A DNA stretch of 64,000 nucleotides from Yersinia pekkanenii (GTDB lineage: Bacteria > Pseudomonadota > Gammaproteobacteria > Enterobacterales > Enterobacteriaceae): contig NZ_CQAZ01000015.1 of NCBI RefSeq assembly GCF_001152565.1, positions 1-64,000 of the forward strand, read 5' to 3'. Shown piece after piece: positions 9,247-19,484 of this stretch (within the stretch, counting starts at the first letter, position 1; each line of letters starts with the position of its first letter). The notes under the pieces are model-generated. The model did not search any database. It was given only the letters and a program-made list of their open reading frames with translations, and was not told the DNA's origin. The position numbers were made by a program, and so were the translations under genes.

Positions 9247-10001
9247 TTGAAATTAATGACATTAATAAAAAATACCAGGACACATCGGTCCTCAATAATA
9301 TAAATGAGAGCATACCTTCGGGCGGGGTGACTTCAATTATTGGACCAAACGGTGCCGGTAAATCCACCTTATTGTCGATTATGAGCCGCTTGCTGACACC
9401 CGATGTTGGGAGCGTACTGTTTAATGGGCTGGATGTGGCGAAAACGTCCGGGGATAAACTGGCAACCATCCTGTCTGTTTTACGTCAGGAGAATCATTTT
9501 ACCAGCCGCCTGACGGTCGCGGATTTAGTTGGCTTTGGGCGTTATCCTTATTCGAAAGGCAGGCTCAATGCAGACGACCGTCAGTATATTGATGCCGCGA
9601 TGGAGTTCCTTAATCTGATGCCGTTCAAAGATCGTTATCTTGACGAACTTTCGGGCGGGCAACGGCAACGCGCTTATGTTGCCATGGTGCTTTGCCAAGA
9701 TACAGAATATATCTTGCTGGATGAGCCATTGAATAACTTAGATATGAAACATTGCGTTGCGATGATGAAGCAATTGCGGCGTGCGGCAGATGAACTGCAC
9801 AAAACGATCATCCTGGTTATTCATGATATCAATTTCGCCTCCGCTTATTCTGACCATATTATTGCTATGAAAAATGGCGAAGTTATCTATCGAGGGGCAC
9901 CTGAAGAGATTATGCAACCCGATATTCTGGAGGAAATCTTCGATATCAAAGTCAGTATTGAAAAGGTACAAGATCAGCATATCGCGGTTTATTATCGCTG
10001 A
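9243..10001 (+). CDS. ferric-siderophore ABC transporter, ATP-binding protein
   Basis: Cytoplasmic ATPase of 252 aa that powers the preceding permeases. Walker A is GPNGAGKST near residue 35, the signature motif is LSGGQRQR near 137, Walker B with the catalytic Glu is ILLDEPLNNLD near 157, and the switch His is in VIHDINFA near 192. The GTG start overlaps the stop of permease 2. It is the last gene of the operon, convergent with the aerobactin receptor gene. Confidence 0.92.
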   Translation: MIEINDINKKYQDTSVLNNINESIPSGGVTSIIGPNGAGKSTLLSIMSRLLTPDVGSVLFNGLDVAKTSGDKLATILSVLRQENHFTSRLTVADLVGFGRYPYSKGRLNADDRQYIDAAMEFLNLMPFKDRYLDELSGGQRQRAYVAMVLCQDTEYILLDEPLNNLDMKHCVAMMKQLRRAADELHKTIILVIHDINFASAYSDHIIAMKNGEVIYRGAPEEIMQPDILEEIFDIKVSIEKVQDQHIAVYYR

Positions 10002-10017
10002 ATGGGCCTAATTGACG

Positions 10018-10053
10018 AAAAATAGCCGGGCGCAACCGCAAAGTTACGCCCGG
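10018..10053 (-). terminator. Rho-independent terminator of the aerobactin operon
   Basis: CCGGGCG (10026-10032) pairs with CGCCCGG (10047-10053). Read on the minus strand, the stem is followed by a T run (complement of AAAAA at 10018-10022). It lies between the stops of iutA and the convergent ABC ATPase gene. Confidence 0.75.
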
Positions 10054-10108
10054 AGTTATCAAGTTAATTCTTTCTTTATCAGAACCCAATTTGTCAGAAC
10101 CGTCGTTG

Positions 10109-12279
10109 TCAGAACAATACCGAGTAGTTCACACCAAAGGTACGGCCACGGCCCTTGTAGGTATACAGATCCGGTGAGCCGTAGGTTGGGCTATACAGAA
10201 TCGGTGCGCGTTGGCCCCAAACCGTGGTGTAGTCTTTGTCCAGCAGGTTTTCAATACTGAAGCTGATTTTACCCACCGGTAAGGCGTAGCTGCTGAGGAA
10301 ATCGATAGTGTTATAACCGTCGATCTTACGGCCCTTACTGTCGGAAACATCGAAGGTCTGTTGGGACTGTACCCGCAGATCCCAGTCGCCCGGTGCCCAG
10401 CCAACATAGGCAGTGGCTTTTGAGGGGCTGGCGGTATCGACCGTCAATTTCTGCCACTTGCCATCAGTTTTGGTTTCAGACTTGATCAAGTTAAAGGTTG
10501 CCCCAGTGCTACATTCACTCTCTTCGAAGACGTAATCCACCGCACCCTCAACCCCGTAGATCCGGCGTTTGTCCGGCAATACATTGATGGTCATGTCTGT
10601 TTTGTTAATTGAAATAGTCTGGTCAGATAGTGAGTAATAACCGGCGATTTGTGTGCGCAGGTTATCACCGGTATAGCGCCAGCCCAGTTCATAGGCGTCA
10701 ACCTTGATGCCTTCCAGTTTAGAGTCATTGACGTTGACGCTGTTTTGCAGTTGATAGTGGCCGTTGACCAACTTATAGCTACCAGAACCGTAATATTTCG
10801 CCAGATCCGGGATCTCAAATCCTTGTGAGAAGTTTACCCAAGTCTGTTGGCGTTCGGCCAGATGAGCCAGTAAACCGGCATTAAACAGGAAGTTGTTGTA
10901 ATCGGTTTTTCCCCCTGGTATCGCCTCTGCCGAGGTTGCAGTGCCGTTGGCAATGGCTTGCTGCTGCGCATAACCCACGAAATCATCTACCTTGTTCTCA
11001 GTATATTGATAACGCACTCCACCACTCAGGGTGAAGATTGGGTCGATGTCGTAGCTCGTTTGCAGGAACGGCGCAAGACTGGTGGTGGTGTAACTTGGAT
11101 AACGGCCAACGTTGTAGGCATTTTGCAATGTCATACCGCCAGTCTGCTGCGCTAGTGCCAGATTGAAAAACTGCTGATTGGCATTGAAACTTTCATGTTC
11201 CGCATCGACACCGTAAGTCAGTGTCAGGCTGTCGATAGGTTTACTGTTTAGCGTCAGTTTACCGCCATAAAAATCGGTTTTCTGTTGCGATGCGCCAATA
11301 CTGGTCACCGCTGTGCCGTCTTTGTTCAGGGTCGGGAACGGATAAAAGGTCAGAGATTCATCACGATAAAACACCTGAGCCACTAAATCCTGCCCCCAGA
11401 AATCGGTATTGGAGTATTGCAGGTTGATAAGATGGCGTTCAGTCCCCGGAATACGATCGGAGTGCAAATTTGAGCTGTTAGACGCCTGTCCGCTACCGGT
11501 CACTGCTGAGAAGTGCCGTGTTTGCCATCGGATTCACTGTTGAAATACTGGGCGGTCAATTGCAATTGCTGGTGGTCATCGATGTTGAAAGTGCCGCTGC
11601 CCATCACGTCCAAACGGCCAGAATATTGTAAACCCGTCTGGGTGTTATCGATTAATACTTCGTCGCCTTTACCGTCATACCAGCCGCCATAACGCTGATA
11701 AGAAAAAGAAAACCGCCCGAATGCTTGTTCGGTACCGCCACTCACGGCGGCGGCGATATTCTCATCGCGATCATTACGGCTGTTGAAGCCCGTTTTGCCG
11801 CCGATCTGTAGCTCAACCTGTTTTTCTTGCTGGCCTTTTTTGGTCACGATATTGATCAGACCGCCGGTACTGCCCCCGCCGTAAAGCGAGGTGGCACCGG
11901 AGATCACTTCAATGTGTCCAATGTTGAATGGATCAATCGAGTCGAGCTGGCGGCTATCGCTGCGTGAAGAGTTCAGGCGAACGCCGTCGATCATCACCAT
12001 CATTGAACGGCCACGCAGGTTCATACCGTAATTGGTCCGGCCCTGACTGCTGACGTCCATGCCTGGGATCAGTTGTGCCAGGATATCTTTGATCTCCTTG
12101 CCCGCTTGAACCTGTTGTTCGAGTTCCTGGCCTTCAATCACCCAGGTGGTTTGTGCCATTTCTGCCACACTACGGTGTGAACGGCTGGCGGAAACCACCA
12201 TTTGATCTTCTGCCCATGCTGCGGGTGCGAGCATGGCTAGCAGGCACGGATTTACTGCCCAGAGGTATTTGCGTTTCAT
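10109..12279 (-). pseudogene. iutA: iutA, ferric-aerobactin TonB-dependent receptor, frameshifted
   Basis: Outer-membrane receptor for ferric aerobactin. The first part (12279-11500) has a signal peptide ending AWA, a TonB-box-like DQMVVSAS and a plug domain with GRSMMVMIDGVRLNSSRS. It stops at a TGA at 11502-11500 after SESDGKHGTSQQ. A second open stretch in another frame (11503-10109) continues the homology: its upstream frame reads HFSAV, which fits IutA FSAI, then SDRIPGTERHL and the barrel ending FGVNYSVLF. A single-base deletion or equivalent indel around 11505-11525 explains this. The total length matches the roughly 730-residue family. It is last in the iuc operon, 40 bp after iucD. 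A sequencing error cannot be excluded. Confidence 0.88.
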
Positions 12280-12319
12280 TAAGATTCCCTGTTTTCCCTG
12301 ATTGGATGAAGGTTAAAAG

Positions 12320-13648
12320 TTAATATTCGGTATAATTAAGGACTGCGGATTCAGCGCGGGATGTAACTCCCGGTTGCTGACTACGCCATTGGATCACCGC
12401 CGGGGTGGAGGTTAAATCGAACTGATCACGTCCTAATGCCCGGTTGAGAATACGCGCCGATCGCCAGGCCATCAGGCTAAGCTGGGGTTCGGCGATACCG
12501 TGGCTGTGCATGCCCACATTCACCGCAAACAAGCAGTTATCGTGCGGGCCTCGCCAGTCGAGGGTGAAATCGGGTGCCACCCGGTATTGATTATCGGCAA
12601 CCGTTATCAAGCGGTTGGCCAGCGGTTCAAGGAATGCGGGGCGGCCCTGCTGATAGCCGGTCGCAAAGATAACCACGTCGGTATCAAAGGTTTCTTTACC
12701 CTGATCGAGATGGTGATGGGTGACTAATTGATAACGGTTGCCCTGCGCATGTATCGATGTCAGTGAGCGACTGGGTAATAAACTCGCCCAAGGCTTCTCA
12801 CGTAATACTTCAAATTGGTGATACATCGCCCGGTAGATAGCCAGTAGTGACTCACTGGTAATGCCGTCAGAGGTCATTTTCTGCTCGGCTAACATGCGTT
12901 GCTTGACGTTATCGTTCAGGGTGTAAAAACTCTCAACGTATTCCGGCGTGAAGTACTCATTAGCAAAAGCGGCTTCATCCAGCGCGTTATAGTTGTTACG
13001 ACGTGAAATCCAGTTCAGTTGCTGCGGTTGACCCCATTCGGCCCGGAAGATGTTGAGGAACAAATCTGCCCCACTTTGGCCACCGCCAACAATGGTGACA
13101 CGTTTGCCGGTTAGATCCGGATTACGCAGTGCCATCTCACTGGCGTGGAAACAGCGGTCATTTTGTTCGGTCACACATTCTGGCAGTTTGATGCGCTTAC
13201 CGATCCCCAAACAAACATGGCGCGCATGGTAGACATTACGTGGTGTGGTGACGACAAAGTGGCGCTGTTGGTCGTCAAAATCCACACTCTGAATATCTTG
13301 ACTGAATTCTAATGAACTCAGGCCATTGGCGGCCCAACTGAGATAGTCCGCAAATTCTTCGCGTGAAACCGTGCGGTGCTCAGTGGTTAAAAATCGGTAG
13401 AATTTTTTCCGCTGGACTAAATAGTTAAGAAAGCTGTACGGGTTAGTCGGCGATACCGCGCTGACTAAATCCTTCAGGAAGCTGGTCTGCATGTGGCAGT
13501 CAGGCACCATCATGCCGGGGTGCCAGGAAAAGCGCGGCTTGCGCTCAAAGAATTTGCAGTTAAAGCCAGGGACTTCACTGCCGAGTGCGGCAATGCTGAG
13601 GTTGAATGGACCGATGCCAATGCCGATGAAATCCAAAGTCTGATTCAT
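12320..13648 (-). CDS. iucD: L-lysine N6-monooxygenase (aerobactin biosynthesis)
   Basis: FAD/NADPH enzyme that hydroxylates lysine at N6, the first step of aerobactin synthesis. FAD binding shows as GIGIGPFNLSIAALG near residue 10, NADPH binding as VTIVGGGQSGADLFLN near residue 185 and the FATGYQ motif near residue 330. The length of 442 aa is that of IucD. Its ATG overlaps the iucC stop (ATGA). It is the fourth gene of the leftward operon. Confidence 0.93.
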   Translation of the reverse strand: MNQTLDFIGIGIGPFNLSIAALGSEVPGFNCKFFERKPRFSWHPGMMVPDCHMQTSFLKDLVSAVSPTNPYSFLNYLVQRKKFYRFLTTEHRTVSREEFADYLSWAANGLSSLEFSQDIQSVDFDDQQRHFVVTTPRNVYHARHVCLGIGKRIKLPECVTEQNDRCFHASEMALRNPDLTGKRVTIVGGGQSGADLFLNIFRAEWGQPQQLNWISRRNNYNALDEAAFANEYFTPEYVESFYTLNDNVKQRMLAEQKMTSDGITSESLLAIYRAMYHQFEVLREKPWASLLPSRSLTSIHAQGNRYQLVTHHHLDQGKETFDTDVVIFATGYQQGRPAFLEPLANRLITVADNQYRVAPDFTLDWRGPHDNCLFAVNVGMHSHGIAEPQLSLMAWRSARILNRALGRDQFDLTSTPAVIQWRSQQPGVTSRAESAVLNYTEY

Positions 13649-15393
13649 TGGGCTAGCTCCTTGGTGACCAAATAAAGAGGGTTATCCAGATCCTGCAAGT
13701 AATTCGGCAGCATGCGATTGCCGCCGTCTTGCTCTGAATAGGTGAGTTTCACCGGGTTGAGAACCACACGAATAATGCGTGGCTTGAATAAACTGAATAA
13801 AGTAAAGCGGTCTGCCATGTCTGGATGCTGCGCCATATAGCGCTCCAGCACCTGCGCCAGCAATTGATAGAATCTATGTTCACTGACGCCGTAAGCCTGC
13901 ATCAGCGGCGAAATAAAGCGCAGCACGGTGACGAAATGCCCGGTCTGTAGGTCGTGAATGAGATAGTCGGCAGGCAAGCGAGCGGTCACATCTTTCACTA
14001 TGTCGGGCAGGGTGGCCGCTTGCGGAAACTCTTCATCTACCAGACGCATATCACCTTGGAAGTCTTTCAATAAGATGCGCTGTGGCATATGGTCTTTCAT
14101 TACCAATGTGATGTTTTGGCCGTGAGCAATCAGCGCCACGCCGTAACAACACATTAGGTGATACATCGGCACCACCACCACGCGGAACATCTGTTCCAGC
14201 CAGGCTTCAGCACTTAGCCCTGAGCGTGCGATATAGGCGGCGATCAGCGGATGGCCCTGATTATCGGTTTCCATCAGCGTCGCCATCAAAATGGCTTGTT
14301 CACCTGCGTGTAAATAGCAGGACGGATTCTCACGCCAGATAACACCGAGCATTTCCTGATAGCGATAGGGTGCTTTACCCAGCGTGGCGTAGGTTTGGTG
14401 TGTCATGTAACCGGCAGCCGGCTCACCGAGGATCTCGGCACCGCTTTCACGCAGCGTACTGTCTTGTGCAAATACCTGCTGCAACCAACGTGATGCCGCC
14501 GGACCTGCGCTGATGTATTTACCGGGGATGCCTCGATAGCAAGAGGTGTTGTAGATGGTGAGAGGCAGTTTGATATCAAATGACACACGGCGGCTGACAT
14601 TGGTCAAGGTGCGCAGTGACTGTTGCGCCAAGTAATAATCGCCAAACTCACCCAGTTCGACCAGTTCACCCTCAGCAAGCTGCGGCAGGAAGTGCAGGGC
14701 AATTTTTTGCTGCCATTGCCATGGGTGCAACGGCACGGGGATCCAGTCATGGTTCAACTGTTGTTCGCGCCAGCGGCACTCAAAGCGTTGACGCTCAGCG
14801 CTCGCCATCGCACTATCGAGTAGCGTATCCAGTGCGAGTTCAGCATCGGCGCACCAAACAAAACTGCCACGTTTAGCTGCCACCCAGTGCAGGCGGAATT
14901 GGCCCTGATATTCGGGTGCATATTGGTGTAGGGCGGTCAGGCCCCAACCACGGCGGCCTTTATTAAAGATAAATTTCGGGTGACCGGAGAGTAGGCATTG
15001 CAGCGCATCAGCATCGAGGGCTATTAGATCGTCTGCGCGCATGCCATGGCGAGCGGAAAGCAGTTGCATGTCGCCGCGTAGCGTGGCGTACAAGTCCTCC
15101 AAATGCTCAGCAATCTGAGCGTCGTCCATCGCCAGAACCTGAGCAAGTTGGCGCAGCAGATGGTCGGCGGTCAACGGCACACCATCGCAGTGCAATGAGG
15201 TGGCATCAATATGCAACCAGCCCCAAATACCCCGCTCAGCGTTAAAAGTATAAACCGCGTCGGGTAAGCTGATGCGCCATGCTCCTTCCTGTGGTTCGGC
15301 CTGGAGGGTGCGCTCGTATTCCAACTCGGCAAGGATCTTGGCTACCATCTGGTGATTAACACGTTGCCAGTGGCTGTAATCGTTGATGGTCAT
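13645..15393 (-). CDS. iucC: aerobactin synthetase, NIS type (IucC)
   Basis: NRPS-independent siderophore synthetase that joins the second N6-acetyl-N6-hydroxylysine to the citryl intermediate to complete aerobactin. The family landmarks are present: GHPKFIFNKGRRGWG near residue 135, HPWQWQQKIAL near 223, the ATP/citrate-site stretch IKLPLTIYNTSCYRGIPG near 275, IAHGQN near 410 and LLKDFQGDMRL near 425. The length of 582 aa is normal. It overlaps its neighbours by 4 nt on both sides. Confidence 0.93.
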   Translation of the reverse strand: MTINDYSHWQRVNHQMVAKILAELEYERTLQAEPQEGAWRISLPDAVYTFNAERGIWGWLHIDATSLHCDGVPLTADHLLRQLAQVLAMDDAQIAEHLEDLYATLRGDMQLLSARHGMRADDLIALDADALQCLLSGHPKFIFNKGRRGWGLTALHQYAPEYQGQFRLHWVAAKRGSFVWCADAELALDTLLDSAMASAERQRFECRWREQQLNHDWIPVPLHPWQWQQKIALHFLPQLAEGELVELGEFGDYYLAQQSLRTLTNVSRRVSFDIKLPLTIYNTSCYRGIPGKYISAGPAASRWLQQVFAQDSTLRESGAEILGEPAAGYMTHQTYATLGKAPYRYQEMLGVIWRENPSCYLHAGEQAILMATLMETDNQGHPLIAAYIARSGLSAEAWLEQMFRVVVVPMYHLMCCYGVALIAHGQNITLVMKDHMPQRILLKDFQGDMRLVDEEFPQAATLPDIVKDVTARLPADYLIHDLQTGHFVTVLRFISPLMQAYGVSEHRFYQLLAQVLERYMAQHPDMADRFTLFSLFKPRIIRVVLNPVKLTYSEQDGGNRMLPNYLQDLDNPLYLVTKELAQ

Positions 15394-16340
15394 ACCGCTC
15401 CCTCCCGGAAGAAATCAACACGCTGATTCACTATCAAACGCGAGCGTTTATGTGGGAAATCAAACTCTTTCAGGGTGTAGTAGCCTGCGGCGGGCAGGTG
15501 ACGGAACAAGCGTTGGTTATCGGCGCGCTGCTCAGCTACTACTCGTGCCGTGCGCGGCTCGTCCAGATACAAATAATGCGTTAGGCCACGTAACCAACTG
15601 CGAATGTATTGCGCCCCACGCCAGTTCTCTTCGCCAACCAACATATGTAGCCCACGATCAAAAGGCTGCCAGCGGTAATGGCGGCCAATCCTATCTTCCG
15701 CAGCCCAATACACTTCGAAATAGCCGAAGGGTTGGTGATCGAAACAGCCCAGTAACGGGTAGCAATAGCTGGAATCCAACTGGCGTTGTAGATAAGCCGT
15801 CTGTACTTCAAGCGGGCCGCTCATTTCCCAAAAGGCATCCACGCGCGGTGAGTTCATCCAACGGGTGAACAGCTCGGCATCGCGGTCAATCTGCGGTAAG
15901 CGAAAACTCAGAGTGCGTTTAATTTGTGGGTCAAAACGACGATAAACTTCCCCGTTAGGGCGTGTTGGTCGTTGCGGGAACCAGATATCCCGCTCGGCGT
16001 CATACTGCATCTGACCAGAAGCTCGGTTACGCTCCGTGCCCAACCACAACGGCAACTGATAAAACAGTTCTCGAGCCAGATAGTCGCCGCTTACCAGTGC
16101 AAACAGTGCCAGTGCTTGCGGCTCTGCACGCCACTCGGCATACGGCAACGTAATGCCAGTTAATTGTGGTGCGGCAACGAATAATTGATCCAACGCGGCG
16201 ACCAACCAGCCCTGTGGTAATACCCCTGGCAGGTGGAGTACCGCGCTGCTGTCTAGCCCTAAACCGAGGGGTAGATTCTTTGCCAGATGTTCACAGCGAA
16301 AACTGCTACCGGAATGCATTAACTTGGCGTGCGGCATCAT
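15390..16340 (-). CDS. iucB: N6-hydroxylysine O-acetyltransferase (IucB)
   Basis: GNAT-type acetyltransferase that acetylates N6-hydroxylysine in aerobactin synthesis. The protein has 316 aa, with the catalytic domain in the C-terminal half: FTRWMNSPRVDAFWEMSG near residue 170, the acetyl-CoA region with EDRIGRHYRWQPFDRG near 225 and GAQYIRSWLRGLTHYLY near 250. It lies between iucA and iucC with 4-nt overlaps, exactly the order of known aerobactin operons. Confidence 0.92.
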   Translation of the reverse strand: MMPHAKLMHSGSSFRCEHLAKNLPLGLGLDSSAVLHLPGVLPQGWLVAALDQLFVAAPQLTGITLPYAEWRAEPQALALFALVSGDYLARELFYQLPLWLGTERNRASGQMQYDAERDIWFPQRPTRPNGEVYRRFDPQIKRTLSFRLPQIDRDAELFTRWMNSPRVDAFWEMSGPLEVQTAYLQRQLDSSYCYPLLGCFDHQPFGYFEVYWAAEDRIGRHYRWQPFDRGLHMLVGEENWRGAQYIRSWLRGLTHYLYLDEPRTARVVAEQRADNQRLFRHLPAAGYYTLKEFDFPHKRSRLIVNQRVDFFREGAV

Positions 16341-18118
16341 TGGGTAACCTCTTGGTGCTGTGGGTTAGCGACATAAAGAGGATCAGTAAAATTAAACGGG
16401 TTAGCGAAATCAAAGTAGATAACGGCCGGATCAACGATGGTGTTTTCGTTGTGATCGTGCAGATAACAGAAGAAATTACCCTTGCAATTCCAGTGTGAAC
16501 TGTCGAGCACGTAATCCAGACATCGGGTATTTTTGGCAGTAGCCCGCAGACCACGGAGTGCGTCGCGTACTCGGACCATCAGGTTTTCTTCGCTGTCGAA
16601 ACCGGCCGCAGCCAGTGCAGCGGTTACTGCCAGGCTGGAGTTCACCAGCAGGTAATACGGGAAATAACGCAGTAATTGCTGTTCGCTGAAGCAATTTTCC
16701 GCATCGGCTTCGTCAATCTCTTCCAGCCACGGTGCCGCATCACGGGTAAAACCGCTGCCCTGGCAATCGCGATATAACATGCCTACTGGCAGGTCTTGCT
16801 GCATTTCCACCAGAATGTTTTGCTGGTGCGCCAGTAACACCAGCCCGTAGTCGGCCTCGGTACTGAACAGCGGTAACAAGACGTGCTGGCAATAGGCATC
16901 CAGCCAGCAGTGGGCCGCTTGTGGTAATGGTAGGTTCAACCGGGTAGCCAAACGGTTTACAGCACAAGCCAGCAGGCTATCGCCACCATCTGGAGCGGCC
17001 TGTGTCAGCGTCACCAACACATTGGTTTGGTCGTCGGGTTGGCTGAACAGCAGGTTGTCGCGTAACACCATCAGGCTTTCTTCCTGCACCGTGCCGTCTG
17101 CCGAACGTAAACCAGCCCAGCCATCTTCCTGCATCACGCGGAAGGTCGGGTAGCGTGCTTGTAGCTCTTGCCAGCGCGGGGTTTGCGCCAACCGTGCCAG
17201 ACGAATACCGCGTTGGGCTTCTTTCACTGACAGGGTGCGCACCGAGTTGGTCAGACGTACGCTGAGTGAGAACTTGATCATATCGCGGTTCGATGGGGTG
17301 TAGAGCGAGCGTGAAGAGCTGGTGGGTAACCAGCGCTCGCCGGCTTCGCCCAGATCCTGTAATGCGTTTTGTTGCACTAATTGTTGGCACCAATCCTGTG
17401 CTAATAGGTGGTCGGCTTGCCATGGGTGCATTGGTAACAGCCAAACGTCATCGGTAAAGTACGGCAGCAATTGTGGGGCGCTCTCGCAGGCAAAGCGTTG
17501 CAGGCGCTGTTGCAGTGTCAGTTTAAGGCTATCACCGCACAGCGAATGTTTATCTACGGCAAACCAGCGCAATGGGAAGCGGGCGGCAAAATCGGGGAGG
17601 TAACGGCGTGCCTGTTGTTCATCGAAGGGTTCATGAGACTTTGGTGCCGGGTGAAAGGCGTGGCCGACCAGCAATCCTTGTTCTGCTTCGGCAAAATTGA
17701 GCGGTTTATCGCGCAGTGACGGCCAATCCAAACGAATATTGATGGCTTGCTGGGTATTGTAATGGCTTTCCAGCACCCGCTGACGGAAACGTGCCACTAC
17801 CTCTTCAGATAGCTCACCTTTCACCGCCGGCTTCGCCAGCAATAAGGCGACAAGCTGTTCCACGCTGATTGCCACACCTGCGTGGTCATCCTGCTGATGC
17901 AGATAGGCCGGAAATAGATAGTGATGATGTTGTGTCGGGGAAACATGCCGTAAGGCAATACGGATAGCTTGTGAAGACGAAAGAGGAATGTGAAGTTGTG
18001 GATACTGTAAGTTGCCGGCTACCGGAACTATCTGCCAATCCCAGGTTTCACGCATCAGTGCGTTGAGGAAACATTGAGCAGCTACATCGGTTGTCGCGGT
18101 TTCTAACTGGATAGTCAT
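16337..18118 (-). CDS. iucA: citryl-hydroxylysine ligase, NIS synthetase (IucA)
   Basis: First NRPS-independent synthetase of aerobactin synthesis, joining citrate to N6-acetyl-N6-hydroxylysine. The reading frame is intact at 593 aa. It is very close, from memory, to E. coli IucA: DVAAQCFLNAL at the N-terminus, LLVGHAFHPAPKSHEPF near residue 150, LLPMHPWQADHLL near 230, the ATP-binding PTSSSRSLYTPSNRDM near 270, LLAHQQN near 440 and YRDCQGS near 460. It begins the operon, 45 bp downstream of a Fur-like site. An intact iucA is notable because the Y. pestis copy is reported as frameshifted. Confidence 0.94.
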   Translation of the reverse strand: MTIQLETATTDVAAQCFLNALMRETWDWQIVPVAGNLQYPQLHIPLSSSQAIRIALRHVSPTQHHHYLFPAYLHQQDDHAGVAISVEQLVALLLAKPAVKGELSEEVVARFRQRVLESHYNTQQAINIRLDWPSLRDKPLNFAEAEQGLLVGHAFHPAPKSHEPFDEQQARRYLPDFAARFPLRWFAVDKHSLCGDSLKLTLQQRLQRFACESAPQLLPYFTDDVWLLPMHPWQADHLLAQDWCQQLVQQNALQDLGEAGERWLPTSSSRSLYTPSNRDMIKFSLSVRLTNSVRTLSVKEAQRGIRLARLAQTPRWQELQARYPTFRVMQEDGWAGLRSADGTVQEESLMVLRDNLLFSQPDDQTNVLVTLTQAAPDGGDSLLACAVNRLATRLNLPLPQAAHCWLDAYCQHVLLPLFSTEADYGLVLLAHQQNILVEMQQDLPVGMLYRDCQGSGFTRDAAPWLEEIDEADAENCFSEQQLLRYFPYYLLVNSSLAVTAALAAAGFDSEENLMVRVRDALRGLRATAKNTRCLDYVLDSSHWNCKGNFFCYLHDHNENTIVDPAVIYFDFANPFNFTDPLYVANPQHQEVTQ

Positions 18119-18162
18119 GATCCCATATCACTTTTAATTAAATTGAGAATGATTCTTATATC

Positions 18163-18181
18163 AATAATGTTTATCGTTATC
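18163..18181 (-). promoter_or_regulatory. Fur box in the iucA/exporter divergent promoter
   Basis: AATAATGTTTATCGTTATC matches about 15 of 19 positions of the Fur consensus. A second, weaker overlapping half-site (GAGAATGATTC) lies at 18145-18155. The 120-bp gap between iucA and the divergent exporter gene is where iron repression of both directions would be exerted. Confidence 0.7.
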
Positions 18182-18237
18182 AATCAGCTTATGATACAGT
18201 TTTTCAACCAAACTCACTTAAATCGTCATTGTTATTA

Positions 18238-19479
18238 ATGATTAATTCACTTTTGATGCGCATCTCCCGCCAGTTTGGCACCCGTTTCAACGGGAATATG
18301 TCTTCTTCCAATTGGCCGTTAGCCCTTTGCGCTGGGCTATTGGGTATTGGGCAAAACGGTTTATTGGTGGTGCTACCGGTATTGGTGAGTAAGACTCATC
18401 TCTCACTGTCGGTATGGGCTGGCTTGTTGACTCTAGGTTCAATGCTGTTTTTAGTGGGATCGCCGTGGTGGGGCCGCCAATCAGAAATTCGCGGTTGTAA
18501 GTTTGTGGTCATCATGGCGTTGGCGGGTTATTTACTCAGTTTTGCCCTGTTAGCGTTAGTGGTCTGAGGGCTGGCGGCAGGGTGGTTAGCGCCGCTCGCC
18601 GGGCTGGGCGGGCTTATCGTCGCGCGTATTATTTATGGCCTGACGGTGTCTGGCATGGTACCGGCCTGTCAGACTTGGGCTTTGCAGCGCGCTGGGTATG
18701 AACAGCGCATGGCCGCGTTGGCGACCATCAGTTCAGGTTTGAGTTGTGGCCGTTTGCTGGGGCCGTTATGTGCCGCACTGGCGCTCTCACTGCACCCGAT
18801 GGCCCCTCTTTGGCTGATGGCGATAGCCCCTTTGATTGCACTGCTGGTGGTGTGTTTCCAATACAATGATCCACCTTTACCGTCGGTAGCACATCAACAA
18901 AATCGTTTACGCTTCAGTATGTTGCCTTATTTACTCTGTGCGCTACTGCTGGCGGCCACCGTCAGCCTGATGCAACTTGGACTGGCACCGCATTTGAGCC
19001 AATTATTCAATGATTCGGCGACGTCAGTGAGCCACCATGTGGCCATTTTACTGAGTATGGCTGCCGGTTGTACTTTGTTAGCTCAATTTTTGGTGGTGCG
19101 TCGACAACGTTTTACCCCCTCTCAGTTGCTGCTGGTGGCGGCCTTATTCATGGTGTTTGGCTTAGGGTTGATGTGTGCTCAATCTTTGGCATTATTCTAT
19201 GCAGGTTGTGCGCTGGCCTCTTTCGGTGCCGCCATGGCGACACCAGGTTACCAATTGATGTTGAACGACAAGTTATCCACCGGTAAAGGCTCTGGCGTGA
19301 TAGCGACCAGTCATACCTTGGGCTATGGCATGAGCGCGTTAATGGTGCCAGTAGTGGCAAAGTTTTACGGTGAGTCACAGTTAATTGCTGCGGCTCTGAT
19401 GATGGCCGTTTTGTTGGGCGGTATAAGTGGCTGGCTGTGGTGTCAGCATCGAGAAGCAGCACATTCTGCGGGAGAGTAA
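18238..19479 (+). pseudogene. MFS siderophore exporter (ShiF/IucE-like), interrupted by in-frame TGA
   Basis: Membrane transporter with about twelve hydrophobic segments, of the type encoded beside aerobactin genes for siderophore export. One frame runs from ATG 18238 to 19479, about 413 codons, but carries a TGA at 18565-18567 after LLALVV. The reading continues without a break as GLAAGWLAPLAGLGG and GLTVSGMVPACQTWALQR, the latter a conserved MFS stretch. A CGA or TGG codon mutated to TGA would explain it. Restart at ATG 18655 would give only the C-terminal two thirds. It is divergent from iucA and 5 bp upstream of the reductase gene. Alternatively it is a read error. Confidence 0.8.
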
Positions 19480-19484
19480 CTGAC

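Noticed and set aside
18565-18567. TGA in the exporter as a selenocysteine codon
   Set aside because: No hairpin like a bacterial SECIS follows and MFS transporters are not selenoproteins; a nonsense mutation or read error is simpler.
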